A stretch of DNA of 64,000 bases, from positions 62,001 to 126,000 of the forward strand of contig JABWCF010000011.1 of NCBI GenBank assembly GCA_013359255.1, given 5' to 3'. Under the pieces are notes generated by a model. The model searched no databases. It had not been told where the DNA came from and worked only from the letters and a program-made list of their open reading frames with translations. Source of the stretch: Flavobacteriales bacterium. GTDB taxonomy: Bacteria > Bacteroidota > Bacteroidia > Flavobacteriales_E > Vicingaceae. Position numbers and translations under genes: made by a program. Positions 34,404 to 43,515 of this stretch are shown in pieces; the first letter of the stretch is position 1, and every line of letters starts with the position of its first letter.

Positions 34404-34447
34404 AAAAACAAAAAAGGGCAGTGCATACACTGCCCTTTTTTGTTTTT
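34404..34447. terminator. Bidirectional terminator, perfect 20-bp stem
   Basis: The left arm 34404-34423 is exactly complementary to the right arm 34428-34447 around the loop CATA. The core is GGGCAGTG/CACTGCCC, extended by A-rich and T-rich flanks. It lies between the convergent PKD gene and S9 peptidase gene and offers a T-tract on both strands. Confidence 0.9.
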
Positions 34448-34459
34448 AGAATACATAAT

Positions 34460-36589
34460 TTAAGGAGTAACCCCCAAGTTGTAAAATGTATAACCCCATA
34501 TATCGACCCATTCTTCAATACTTTTAGAGGTAGGTTTTCCTGCACCATGCCCTGCATTTACATCAATACGAATAAGTACAGGATTATTCCCTGTTTGTTT
34601 TTTCTGAAGTTCTGAAATAAACTTAAACGAGTGTGCCGGAACAACACGGTCGTCATGGTCGGCAGTAATGACCATTGTGGCAGGGTATTCCGTTCCTTGT
34701 TTTATATTATGAAGAGGAGAGTAACTGAGCAAGTTTCGGAAATGAACCGAATCTTCGCTGCTTCCATATTCTACAGCCCAAGCCCAACCAATGGTAAATT
34801 TATGATACCTTAACATATCTAAAACCCCCACGGTAGGTAGGGCTACTTTTGCGATATCAGGGCGTTGTGTCATAACGGCACCAATAAGCAAGCCTCCATT
34901 GGAACGACCATAAATGGCAAGTTTTTCGGTAGAAGTGTATTTTTCTTTTTTTAAATATTCTGCGGCTTCAATAAAATCGTCAAAAACATTTTGTTTGCTT
35001 AGCAGCATTCCAGCCTTATGCCAGTCTTCTCCGTATTCGCTCCCCCCTCTAATGTTTGCTACGGCTACAATTCCTCCATTAAGCATAAACGCTGCAAAAG
35101 GTAAACTAAATCCAGGGGTTACGGAAATATTAAATCCTCCGTATCCGTAAAGCAGACATGGCGTAGAACCATCTTTTTTTATTCCTTTTTTATAACTTAT
35201 AAACATAGGAATTTTGGAGCCATCTTTACTAGTATAAAATATCTGTTCACTAACGTATTCATTGGTATTAAAACTTGATTTTGGGACAAAATACAAATCG
35301 GGTTTCAATTCTGAAACGGTGAACTTATAAATAGAGGGTGCTTGGATGTAGGATGAATAAGAAAAAAAAGCAATATCTCCATGTCTTTCACCGGAAAGAC
35401 CTGTAATTAAGCCATTTCCTGGATTTGGCAATTCGGATACAAGCTTCCCATCGAGTTCGTATACCATGATTTTACTTTTTACATCTTTAAGGTACTGAAC
35501 AAAGATTTTATTGCCAATGATAGACGCAGCATTTATGGGCATATCCGCTTCGGTAATAATTTCGGTCCAACTATCGTGTTTAGGTTGGCCAGGTAAAACG
35601 GCAACAATTTTTTTATTAGGAGCCCCATCGTTTGTAAGCATAATTAGTTTTTTGTTAACGTGGTCTAGAATAGTATTGTCATTTTTAAAATTGCCCAACA
35701 ATGGAGTAATTTTCGATTTGGCGTTGGTAAGGTCTTTTATCAATAACATATTACCACTAGTGCCTTCCGAACAGGAGAGGATAAGGTATTTTTCATCGTA
35801 AGTGGTATATGCATAAAAATTGCACAGCGGCTTGGTTTTATCTTCATAAATAAGCACATCATCTTCTTGCTTAGTGCCCATTTTATGGTAATACACTTTA
35901 TGGTATTCGTTCTTCATTGAAAATTCTTTCCCTTTTTCCGGTATTCCGTAGCTGCTGTAAAAAAAGCCATTTTGATAAAAACTAATACCTGAAAATTTTA
36001 CCCATTTTATATGGTCGTTTAGTGGTTTTTCGTTTTCGACATCGTAAAAGAAAAGTTCGGTCCAATCGGATCCGGCTTTGGAAATACCATAACCTACTAA
36101 CTTTCCGTCTTCAGTAATAGCCGTGGTAGAAATAGAGGTTGTTCCATCTTCCGAAAGGATGTTGGGATCTAGTAGTATTTTTTCTTCACCTTTTTCTCCT
36201 TTTTTAAAATACCAAACGCTTTGGTTTTGAAGCCCATCATTTTTAAAATAGAAGAAGTAATTTCTCTTAATAGTAGGGGCTGATTGTTTTTCGAAATTCC
36301 ACAATTGAGTGTATTGTTCTTTTAATTTGTTGCGAAATGGTATTTTTTCCAAGTACGAAAACGTAACTTGGTTTTGAGCGTGTACCCATTTTGAAGTTTC
36401 CTCTGAGTTGTCATCTTCCAGCCAACGGTAAGGGTCGGGTATAACAGTATTAAAAAGAGTATCGAAAATCGAGTCTTTTCGTACCTCGGGGTATTTTAAT
36501 TTTTGTTCTGCTGATTTTTCTGTTTCATTTTGATTATCGCAGGAAGTGAATATTGAAACGATGCAGATGAATACACATATTTTTCTCAT
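34460..36589 (-). CDS. Prolyl oligopeptidase family (S9) serine peptidase, lipoprotein
   Basis: The 709-residue protein cuts after proline in short peptides by family knowledge. The N-terminus is a lipoprotein signal with lipobox IFTSC; the ATG at 36589 is chosen because a TATGTTTG promoter box covers the upstream start at 36610. The S9A layout follows: VIPDPYRWLEDDNSEET, a seven-bladed propeller, then the alpha/beta hydrolase. LLYGYGGFNIS and NIRGGSEYGEDWHKAG are the oxyanion and lid blocks. The nucleophile is in YGRSNGGLLIG, the Asp in ITADHDDRVVPAHSF and the His in NAGHGAGKP. The lipid anchor suggests periplasmic or outer-membrane work on peptides. It is transcribed alone. Confidence 0.92.
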   Translation of the reverse strand: MRKICVFICIVSIFTSCDNQNETEKSAEQKLKYPEVRKDSIFDTLFNTVIPDPYRWLEDDNSEETSKWVHAQNQVTFSYLEKIPFRNKLKEQYTQLWNFEKQSAPTIKRNYFFYFKNDGLQNQSVWYFKKGEKGEEKILLDPNILSEDGTTSISTTAITEDGKLVGYGISKAGSDWTELFFYDVENEKPLNDHIKWVKFSGISFYQNGFFYSSYGIPEKGKEFSMKNEYHKVYYHKMGTKQEDDVLIYEDKTKPLCNFYAYTTYDEKYLILSCSEGTSGNMLLIKDLTNAKSKITPLLGNFKNDNTILDHVNKKLIMLTNDGAPNKKIVAVLPGQPKHDSWTEIITEADMPINAASIIGNKIFVQYLKDVKSKIMVYELDGKLVSELPNPGNGLITGLSGERHGDIAFFSYSSYIQAPSIYKFTVSELKPDLYFVPKSSFNTNEYVSEQIFYTSKDGSKIPMFISYKKGIKKDGSTPCLLYGYGGFNISVTPGFSLPFAAFMLNGGIVAVANIRGGSEYGEDWHKAGMLLSKQNVFDDFIEAAEYLKKEKYTSTEKLAIYGRSNGGLLIGAVMTQRPDIAKVALPTVGVLDMLRYHKFTIGWAWAVEYGSSEDSVHFRNLLSYSPLHNIKQGTEYPATMVITADHDDRVVPAHSFKFISELQKKQTGNNPVLIRIDVNAGHGAGKPTSKSIEEWVDIWGYTFYNLGVTP

Positions 36590-36603
36590 AAGTATAATTT
36601 TTT

Positions 36604-36611
36604 CAAACATA
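36604..36611 (-). promoter_or_regulatory. Putative -7 box TATGTTTG of the S9 peptidase gene
   Basis: A perfect TAnnTTTG on the minus strand, 14 bases before the ATG at 36589. It overlaps an earlier possible ATG (36610), which argues against that earlier start. The -33 region shows only a T-rich run. Confidence 0.5.
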
Positions 36612-36742
36612 ACAAATTGTTTTTGAGTATGAAAACGTTTTATTGCTATTACTTTTTTTATAGACTTATTTAAAAAGACTGGATATAATTTATTGCATTA
36701 GAAAATAAAAAATAGTTACATTGCACAAAAAATAATACAAGG

Positions 36743-38527
36743 ATGTATAAAAGATGTTTATTAGCGGTTTTACTTTTTTTAGTCTTATCAGAAACTAATG
36801 CTCAATTGCCTTCTCAACTGGCAGAAACTGATAAAAGATTTAACGTGTTTAAACAGGGGTTTGTAGACTCGTTATGGGTATACTATCCTGCATGGGCTAC
36901 CTATTCAGGGTTTCATGCGTACGATGATGTACTTTCTATTCCTAATGAGAATACAAGAAAAAAACAGGAGCAATACATTCTCCGAACTCTAAAAAAGATG
37001 GAAGTGTTTGATATGACCTTGCTTTCCAATCAAAACAGAATTGATTTTTATATAATTCGCGATGAGTGTAATGCTATTTTATGGAGCAACTTAGAACTAA
37101 ATGAGCACACATGGAATGCAGCTTCGTATAATTTGGGAGGATTGATTAACGAAATATTATCTTACAAAGATTACTCATTAACGAAAAGAATAGAAAATAT
37201 ATCGAGATGGTTAAAAAATGTACCCGCTTATTACGAAGCTGCAAAAATGAATTTAAAAGACCCCGTTTATGAATACGCCAAGTTAGCTACAGAACAATCG
37301 GGGGGAGTGTTGGCAATGTTTGATGCCATTACGGATTCGGTAAAGTATTCAGCTGTTTCTGCCCAACAATCCAACACAATTCATAAAGAAATTGCTTCGG
37401 CAAAAAAAGCTGCTGAAGCATTTTATAAGTGGGTAGAAAGTGAATTAATCCCTCTATCTAGCGGGGCTGATTCAAGAACTTTCCGCTTGGGTAAAAATTT
37501 ATACGAAAAAAAGTTTTCTCACTCTATTCATTCTGAATATACCGCATCAGAAATTTATCAGAAAGCACTAATGCGTAAAGATGAATTGCACTACAAAATG
37601 TCGAAAATAGCGATAGAATTATGGCCCAAATATTTTGGAGAGCAGTTAAAGCCTTTAGACGAAATGGTAATTGTTCGCAAGGTACTTGAAGCAGTTTCAA
37701 AGAATCATGTGCACCGCGATTCATTTATGGTTTCCATAAAAAAGCAAATACCAGAATTAGAGACTTTTGTAAAAGAGAAAAATTTATTGTTTTTAGACCC
37801 GAATAAACCACTAGTAGTAAGAGAAACTCCGGAATATATGCGAGGAGTAGCTGGAGCTTCCATCTCTGCCCCCGGGCCTTATAACCCCAATGCAGAAACT
37901 TATTATAATGTTACTCCGCTTACTCATTACACCGAAACACAGGCCGAAAGCTATTTAAGAGAGTACAATCATTACGTGCTTCAGATTTTAAATATTCATG
38001 AAGCGATACCTGGTCATTATACCCAGTTGGTGTATAGCAACAAGGCGCCCAGTATCATAAAAAGTTTATTTGGAAATGGAGCTATGGTAGAAGGCTGGGC
38101 TGTTTATACTGAATTAATGATGCTTGAAAACGGTTACGGAAACAACGAACCAGAAATGTGGCTAATGTATTACAAATGGCATTTGCGAAGTGTTTGCAAC
38201 ACCATTCTGGATTACCATGTTCATGTGCTGAATATGCCTGAAAAAGATGGAATCTATTTTCTTACTTCACAAGCCTTTCAGGAGGAAACGGAAGCTAAGG
38301 GAAAATGGAAAAGAGCAACTCTCAGATCCGTTCAGCTTTGTAGTTATTACACAGGTTATTACGAAATTTACGCACTCAGAGAAGAACTTAAGAAAAAGAT
38401 GGGAAATCAATTTAACTTAAAACAATTTCATGAAGATTTTTTAAGTTATGGCAGTGCTCCAGTTAAATACATTAAAGAAATGATGCTTTTTAAGGTGGAA
38501 GAAAGCAACCAAAAAAAGAAAAAATAA
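36743..38527 (+). CDS. DUF885 family protein, putative metallopeptidase-like
   Basis: The 594-residue protein has a signal peptide (to ETNAQ, ~21). The DUF885 signature HEAIPGHYTQLVYS near 418-431, with its His-Glu-x3-Gly-His core, resembles a zinc-binding motif; GAMVEGWAVYTELMM, with a further Glu, follows ~25 residues later. Other conserved parts are AGASISAPGPYNPNAETYYN and RYFL-type helices near the end (FHEDFLSYGSAPVKYIKEMM). Secreted DUF885 proteins are annotated as dipeptidase-like but are poorly studied. It diverges from the S9 peptidase with a gap of about 150 bases, so a joint role in peptide use outside the cytosol is plausible. A Lys-rich tail (NQKKKK) ends the protein. Confidence 0.85.
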   Translation: MYKRCLLAVLLFLVLSETNAQLPSQLAETDKRFNVFKQGFVDSLWVYYPAWATYSGFHAYDDVLSIPNENTRKKQEQYILRTLKKMEVFDMTLLSNQNRIDFYIIRDECNAILWSNLELNEHTWNAASYNLGGLINEILSYKDYSLTKRIENISRWLKNVPAYYEAAKMNLKDPVYEYAKLATEQSGGVLAMFDAITDSVKYSAVSAQQSNTIHKEIASAKKAAEAFYKWVESELIPLSSGADSRTFRLGKNLYEKKFSHSIHSEYTASEIYQKALMRKDELHYKMSKIAIELWPKYFGEQLKPLDEMVIVRKVLEAVSKNHVHRDSFMVSIKKQIPELETFVKEKNLLFLDPNKPLVVRETPEYMRGVAGASISAPGPYNPNAETYYNVTPLTHYTETQAESYLREYNHYVLQILNIHEAIPGHYTQLVYSNKAPSIIKSLFGNGAMVEGWAVYTELMMLENGYGNNEPEMWLMYYKWHLRSVCNTILDYHVHVLNMPEKDGIYFLTSQAFQEETEAKGKWKRATLRSVQLCSYYTGYYEIYALREELKKKMGNQFNLKQFHEDFLSYGSAPVKYIKEMMLFKVEESNQKKKK

Positions 38528-38559
38528 GTCATTAGTAAAACAATAATAGATTCTAACCG

Positions 38560-41500
38560 ATGAGATTGATTGCCCTGTTTATTTCGTGCATATTTACTTT
38601 TGGTCTCTTTGCTCAAAGAGGTAAAAACGGAAACAAAACGGTAGGTAGCACCGAAAGCGTTAATGCCTACACTACTTTAACAGTGAATGCAAGTATTGGT
38701 GCCACTTCACTTTCGGTAACCAATTCAAACCTCTCTGCCAATTTTGGGAATAATTTAAGTGCAGGAGATTTGTTATTAATTATTCAAATGCAGGGAGCTA
38801 CAATGAACGCAACCTGTGCAAACCCTCCGTTTTGTACATTTGGATTACCCGTAGATACCTCTTGGGGAGGTATTCTCAATTACAACAACTGCGGAAATTA
38901 CGAATTTTTAGAAGTCGCATCGGTGCCTAATAACACCACAATCAACCTTAATTGTGCGTTAACAAAGAACTATACAGCAAGCGGCAAAGTGCAGGTAATA
39001 CGGGTGCCACGCTTTAATACACTAACCGTAAACAACGGAGGAACAATAAATAGCCCTACATGGAACGGAAATACAGGAGGAGTTGTAGCCATAGAAGTAT
39101 TAGGCAATACAGTAATAAATAATGGAGGCAGTATCAACATTTCAGCCTTAGGTTTTAGAGGGGGAACAACCGAATCTCAATCTACCTTTGGTGCTGGGCA
39201 GTTTGCCAGAGGTGATGCAAGCGAAGGTGCTGAGAAAGGCGAAGGCATTGCGGGCGATACATCGGTTTATTCTGCATTAGGTGGAAAGTATTGCAGAGGA
39301 GCTGCCGCAAATGGCGGAGGAGGAGGCAATGCTCACAATGCCGGAGGGGGTGGTGGAGCCAATGCGGGATTAGGACCATGGTCTGGTTTAGGAAATCCCG
39401 ATAATAGTACCAATAACTACATTACAGCATGGAATTTAGAGGGTGTAAACTTTGCCAATCATGTTTCTTCGGGAGGAGGAAGAGGAGGTTATACTTTCTC
39501 AAATACCAATGCAAACGAGCTAACATTGGCTCCGGGAAGCGGAGGTTGGGGGGGCGATAGCCGAAGAAATGTAGGAGGAATGGGGGGAAGACCTTTAGAT
39601 TACAATACCGGTAGAATTTTTATGGGAGGAGCTGGAGGGGCCGGTGATGCAAATGATCCATACCCTGGAGCCGGTGGAAATGGAGCCGGAATTGTGTATA
39701 TGCTTACCTACGGAAATATTTCGGGATCAGGGCAAATATTGGCAAACGGGGCAAACGGATTAAATTCTTTTGGAAATAATTTTACAGGTGGTAATGATGG
39801 AGCAGGAGGTGGAGGAGCAGGAGGAACCGTTATTTTAAGCACAACAGGAACCGTATCAGGAGTAACCATAAATGCAAATGGAGCAAATGGAGGAAATCAG
39901 GTGCTTGGAATAAATTCAAACAATCAGGCCGAAGGTCCGGGAGGAGGCGGAGGAGGAGGATACATTGCTGTATCTAATGGTTCTCCTACACAAACAGTAA
40001 ATGGAGGGAATAACGGAACTTCTAACTCTAATCATATAACAAACTTTCCTCCTAATGGTGCTACAAGGGGAGGAGCCGGTTTAGCCTCTCAACCTTTTAC
40101 GGCTTTTGATTTGGTGAAAAGTAACGATACCACTATTTGTGAAGGCACAAGTGTCACACTTACAGCTTCTTTAATAGGAAACCCTCCTGGAGGTTTAACT
40201 ATTACATGGTTCGATGCACAATTTGGTGGCAATGTGTTAGGTACTGGTAATACCTATACAACTCCCATATTAAATAACAATACAACTTATTATGTTGGTG
40301 TTTGCCCGGGTACTTTTCGTTTGCCTATTGTTATTTCGGTAGTTCAGTGTTTAAGTCCTATTGCCGATTTTTCATCGAGTGATAGCTCATTTTGTGCAGG
40401 CTCTTGCATTGATTTTACCAACTTGAGTGTAAATTCCAATTCGTGGCAATGGCATTTTTCAGGAGGAAATCCATCAACTTCAATAGCTCAACACCCTACT
40501 AATATTTGTTATAATACACCCGGAACTTATACTGTTTCTTTGGTAGCATACGATGGAAATGGAGCTTCTGATTCTATAGCCAAAGTAATGTTTATTACAG
40601 TATTTGAAAATCCTATGGTTGACGCAGGGAATAATCAAACCTCTTGTAATGGAGATTCGGTGGCCATTCAGGCAACCGCTTCGGGAGGAACTTTACCTTA
40701 TTTCTTTTTTTGGAATAATGGTTTAGGTACCGGGACTTCGCATTTAGTAGCTCCGGCTACTACTACCACTTATTTTGTTACCCTTACCGATGCGAATGGC
40801 TGCACATCAACCGATTCGGTTATTGTAACAGTGGGAGAATATCCAACGGTTTTGTTTGAATTTGATACTTTGTATAATGCGTGTTTGCCATCGTGCGTAA
40901 CATTTACAAACCAATCTTCCATTTCATCGGGAAGCATAACGCAATATTTGTGGAATTTTGGCAATGGAAATACGTCCTCTCAAACCAATCCTGTTTATTG
41001 TTATCCAAGTGAAGGCAATTATTCGGTAACTCTTACAGCAGTTAGCAATTTAGGGTGTTCAGCATCCTATATTAATCCATTGTTCATAAATATTGCCCCA
41101 CAAGTAAATGCAGCATTTATTACAGGCGGAAACAATCCGTTTAAACCAAACACGCCTATCAATGTTACAGACCAGTCATCGGGTGGCGATATAATTTATT
41201 ATCTTTTATCTACAGGCGATACATTAACTCAAACGAATCCGGTTTTAAATTTCGCAGAAGATGGAGTTTATACCATTTGCCAAATAGTACGAAACAGCTT
41301 AAAAGGTTGCGAAGATTCTGCATGTATGCTTATAGAAGTGATAGGCGAATTAATTATTCCGAATGTGTTTACACCTAATGGAGATGGAAACAATGATGTT
41401 TTTTACATTAGAGGGTTATATGGAAAAGAAAACAAAATGGAAATTTATACTCGCTGGGGGCAAATGGTATATTATAATGAAACATACGGAAATGATTGGG

Positions 41501-41607
41501 ATGGGAGAACCTCTTCAGGACTGGAAGTATCGGCAGGTACATATTATTTTATACTGAAAACGACAGACGAGAAAGAATATACCGGAAGTTTTACCTTGCT
41601 CAGATAA
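38560..41607 (+). CDS. Glycine-rich/PKD surface protein with T9SS type B sorting domain
   Basis: The 1015-residue protein has a signal peptide (IFTFGLFAQ, ~19) and an N-terminal beta domain (TLTVNASIGATSLSVTNSN, ILNYNNCGNYEFLEVASV). A long Gly-rich region spans roughly residues 210-510 (GGGGGNAHNAGGGGG and similar). Ig-like modules (CEGTSVTLTASL) and PKD-type domains (PIADFSSSDSSFCAGSC, FEFDTLYNACLPSCVTFTN, LWNFGNGNTSS) follow. The type B end has LIIPNVFTPNGDGNNDVFYI, YTRWGQMVYYNE, NDWDG and YTGSFTLLR. It resembles the protein at 27573 in plan but is more diverged. It starts 32 bases after the DUF885 stop. A G7 run at 39548-39554 lies in its Gly-rich part. Surface adhesion or matrix function is inferred. 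Confidence 0.9.
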   Translation: MRLIALFISCIFTFGLFAQRGKNGNKTVGSTESVNAYTTLTVNASIGATSLSVTNSNLSANFGNNLSAGDLLLIIQMQGATMNATCANPPFCTFGLPVDTSWGGILNYNNCGNYEFLEVASVPNNTTINLNCALTKNYTASGKVQVIRVPRFNTLTVNNGGTINSPTWNGNTGGVVAIEVLGNTVINNGGSINISALGFRGGTTESQSTFGAGQFARGDASEGAEKGEGIAGDTSVYSALGGKYCRGAAANGGGGGNAHNAGGGGGANAGLGPWSGLGNPDNSTNNYITAWNLEGVNFANHVSSGGGRGGYTFSNTNANELTLAPGSGGWGGDSRRNVGGMGGRPLDYNTGRIFMGGAGGAGDANDPYPGAGGNGAGIVYMLTYGNISGSGQILANGANGLNSFGNNFTGGNDGAGGGGAGGTVILSTTGTVSGVTINANGANGGNQVLGINSNNQAEGPGGGGGGGYIAVSNGSPTQTVNGGNNGTSNSNHITNFPPNGATRGGAGLASQPFTAFDLVKSNDTTICEGTSVTLTASLIGNPPGGLTITWFDAQFGGNVLGTGNTYTTPILNNNTTYYVGVCPGTFRLPIVISVVQCLSPIADFSSSDSSFCAGSCIDFTNLSVNSNSWQWHFSGGNPSTSIAQHPTNICYNTPGTYTVSLVAYDGNGASDSIAKVMFITVFENPMVDAGNNQTSCNGDSVAIQATASGGTLPYFFFWNNGLGTGTSHLVAPATTTTYFVTLTDANGCTSTDSVIVTVGEYPTVLFEFDTLYNACLPSCVTFTNQSSISSGSITQYLWNFGNGNTSSQTNPVYCYPSEGNYSVTLTAVSNLGCSASYINPLFINIAPQVNAAFITGGNNPFKPNTPINVTDQSSGGDIIYYLLSTGDTLTQTNPVLNFAEDGVYTICQIVRNSLKGCEDSACMLIEVIGELIIPNVFTPNGDGNNDVFYIRGLYGKENKMEIYTRWGQMVYYNETYGNDWDGRTSSGLEVSAGTYYFILKTTDEKEYTGSFTLLR
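39548..39554 (+). repeat. Poly-G(7) tract in the glycine-rich surface-protein gene
   Basis: Seven G in the codons for Gly-Trp-Gly-Gly-Asp. Glycine codons make G runs likely here, so this is weaker evidence of a switch than the G9 and C12 tracts. Confidence 0.5.
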
Positions 41608-41610
41608 AAT

Positions 41611-42027
41611 TTATTTTAGAATTTTTTCTGCTGAGTATGAGGTAAAAGTGCCTGTAGCTTTTGCAATTAATTCGCCACTGGAATTAAAAATTTCACCGCT
41701 TGATATTATGATAGATTTTCCTTTAAAATCAACTTTACCCACTCCTTTTAGTTGGTTGCCAAGTTTAGCTGGTCTAAGAAAGGTAATTTTATATTCTACC
41801 GTGTTGGCAAGTTTACCTTCGTGAGCAATAGCACTTAGAGCTGCAACGCCAATTACACCGTCCATAAAAGCAGCAATCATTCCTCCGTGTGCATTGTGGT
41901 AAGTGGCTAAATGCTTATCTTCGATTGTTAAAAAGTATTCGATATGCCCCGGGTTAATAATTTTAAAGTGCATATTATTGGCTTTTCCAAAAAGATTCAT
42001 TTGGTTATATATCTCAATTAAATCCAT
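41611..42027 (-). CDS. PaaI-family hotdog thioesterase
   Basis: The 138-residue single hotdog-fold protein probably hydrolyses acyl-CoA thioesters in the cytosol. The helix motif NAHGGMIAAFMDGVIGVAA (residues ~44-62) carries the His-Gly-Gly and the acidic Asp of the PaaI/YbgC-like active site. Strands TVEYKITFLRPAKLGNQLKG and KSIIISSGEIFNSSGELIAKA follow. Its start overlaps the stop of the M23 peptidase gene by one base (TAATG), so the two are translated together though functionally unrelated. It converges with the T9SS type B gene, 3 bases apart. The substrate is unknown. Confidence 0.85.
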   Translation of the reverse strand: MDLIEIYNQMNLFGKANNMHFKIINPGHIEYFLTIEDKHLATYHNAHGGMIAAFMDGVIGVAALSAIAHEGKLANTVEYKITFLRPAKLGNQLKGVGKVDFKGKSIIISSGEIFNSSGELIAKATGTFTSYSAEKILK

Positions 42028-42869
42028 TACTGAATTTTTAGTTTTTGCCCAATTTGGAGAAGTGAAGATTCTTTTATTTTATTGTAATAACATAATTTCG
42101 ATACGCTGGTTCCATATTTTCTGGCAATATGAGAAAGTGTTTCTCCTTGCCTGACGTAGTGGTATTTTGCGGCTTTTAAATCGATAGTTTCTTGAAATAT
42201 AGTTTTAGAAATTTTTAGATTTTTTGTTTTTAATTCGCAGTTTTCAAAATCAATAAGATATATCGGATTTATGGCTTCGCCTTTAAAACGTACTTCAAAA
42301 TGCAAATGACTACCGTATGAACGCCCTGTGTTTCCGCCCAAACCAATAAGGTCTCCTGCCTGAACATAATCATTTACTTTTACCTTTAATTCAGAAAAGT
42401 GTGCATACAATGTTTCTAGCCCGTTAGGATGCCTAATGACTATTACATTTCCGTATGTTTTACTTTTTTTTGCTATTCTTACCATTCCTTCAAAGGCTGC
42501 GAGAACAGGTTCTCCCTTTTCTAATTTTATGTCTATGCCATAATGAAAGCGGTATTTTCTATGGCCAAACTCTGAACTGATGTGCCCAAAATGCGGATGT
42601 GCATAGTCGCATTCATCGTAAATAAGATGCAGGTGTGTCGTATCAATAGAATATTTAAACGGGCTGTTGTATAAATGAATTTCGCTGGTATCCCAATGGC
42701 AATATACATCGTAAGTGGGTATCCTATGCAGAGAGTCGTTTATGTTCCATTCAATAAGTTCTGGGGTGTTAATAGTATGTTCTTTTAATTGAAACGAAGA
42801 GTACCCGTGATTTTGACCAAAAAAATCAGAGGTCGTAATAAGGCCTACTATGATAATCCAATTTTTCAC
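42027..42869 (-). CDS. M23 peptidoglycan endopeptidase with LysM domain
   Basis: The ~280-residue secreted protein has a signal peptide (KNWIIIVGLITTSDFFGQ). An M23 (LytM) domain with zinc ligands in FHYGIDIKLEKGEPV and SHLHFEVRFKG follows, plus the block NVIVIRHPNGLETLYAHFSE. The C-terminal LysM domain HYVRQGETLSHIARKYGTSV ... LLQIGQKLKI should bind glycan. It probably cleaves peptide cross-links or activates amidases in the periplasm. The start is uncertain: GTG at 42869 puts the signal peptide first, and TTG at 42878 would add three residues. All four M23 metal-site residues seem present. The thioesterase gene is coupled to it. Confidence 0.9.
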   Translation of the reverse strand: MKNWIIIVGLITTSDFFGQNHGYSSFQLKEHTINTPELIEWNINDSLHRIPTYDVYCHWDTSEIHLYNSPFKYSIDTTHLHLIYDECDYAHPHFGHISSEFGHRKYRFHYGIDIKLEKGEPVLAAFEGMVRIAKKSKTYGNVIVIRHPNGLETLYAHFSELKVKVNDYVQAGDLIGLGGNTGRSYGSHLHFEVRFKGEAINPIYLIDFENCELKTKNLKISKTIFQETIDLKAAKYHYVRQGETLSHIARKYGTSVSKLCYYNKIKESSLLQIGQKLKIQ

Positions 42870-42945
42870 CGGCCACAATGATATAGAATATTATTTTTTT
42901 TTACAAGCAGTATTAGACCGATAAAGAATTAGAGCATGTAAAATG

Positions 42946-43302
42946 CTAAATAAATGTTTTTAGCCAATTTATGGCAGAGTCATTATCGGTAAAGAAATTA
43001 GTCGGAATTCTTGGTTTATTTATGCGTATGTAAAATTTGGCAATGATTTTTTGTGCTAATGATTTTAAAATATAGGCATCAGCACAAGAAATTTCTTCTC
43101 TATGTCTGCTGGCCAAGTACTCTCTCGCCTCATTATTAGGTATTACGTAGGGCTTTTCGGTGGTAATTAAGTGAGGTGCTCTTTCGCCTTTCAAAATATT
43201 TTTTGTGAAATCTACTGTTTCTTTTACCTGATCGGCTGTTACTTCTTGCTCTGTAATTACATTTACATGCAAAATACCGTCTGATCTGAAATGTAATGTC
43301 AT
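42946..43302 (-). CDS. Small STAS/SpoIIAA-like protein (DUF7793-like)
   Basis: The 118-residue protein opens with MTLHFRSDGILHVNVI and runs through EQEVTADQVKETVDFTKNIL, PHLITTEKPYVIPNNEARE, CADAYILKSLAQKIIAKFYI and DNDSAINWLKTFI. This alternation of strand and helix, with the SLAQK block, resembles the SpoIIAA/STAS-like small proteins annotated as DUF7793 in Bacteroidota, a recollection I hold with moderate confidence. I chose the ATG at 43302; a TTG at 43371 would add 23 weakly conserved residues. No operon partner is evident. The function is unknown; family members are thought to be regulatory or lipid-related. Confidence 0.7.
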   Translation of the reverse strand: MTLHFRSDGILHVNVITEQEVTADQVKETVDFTKNILKGERAPHLITTEKPYVIPNNEAREYLASRHREEISCADAYILKSLAQKIIAKFYIRINKPRIPTNFFTDNDSAINWLKTFI

Positions 43303-43481
43303 TGCAGAAGTACGAAAGTGTTTATTTGTCGGGTAGTTTTTAATGTCGAATGTTGTTAAAATATCGACCAATATACAAAAAATGTAGATATAAAACAGAA
43401 AACACTTTTAAATTTAACATTTTAGGGATAAATATTTTTAAAACAGAGAGAAAAATAAAAAAGGTATTTAACTTAGGGTTG

Positions 43482-43489
43482 TAAATTTG
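43482..43489 (+). promoter_or_regulatory. Putative -7 box TAAATTTG upstream of the coiled-coil lipoprotein
   Basis: Perfect TAnnTTTG, 26 bases before the ATG at 43516. The spacer upstream is A-rich with no clear TTG. Confidence 0.5.
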
Positions 43490-43515
43490 CTGGTAATTAT
43501 TAAAAAACAAATACA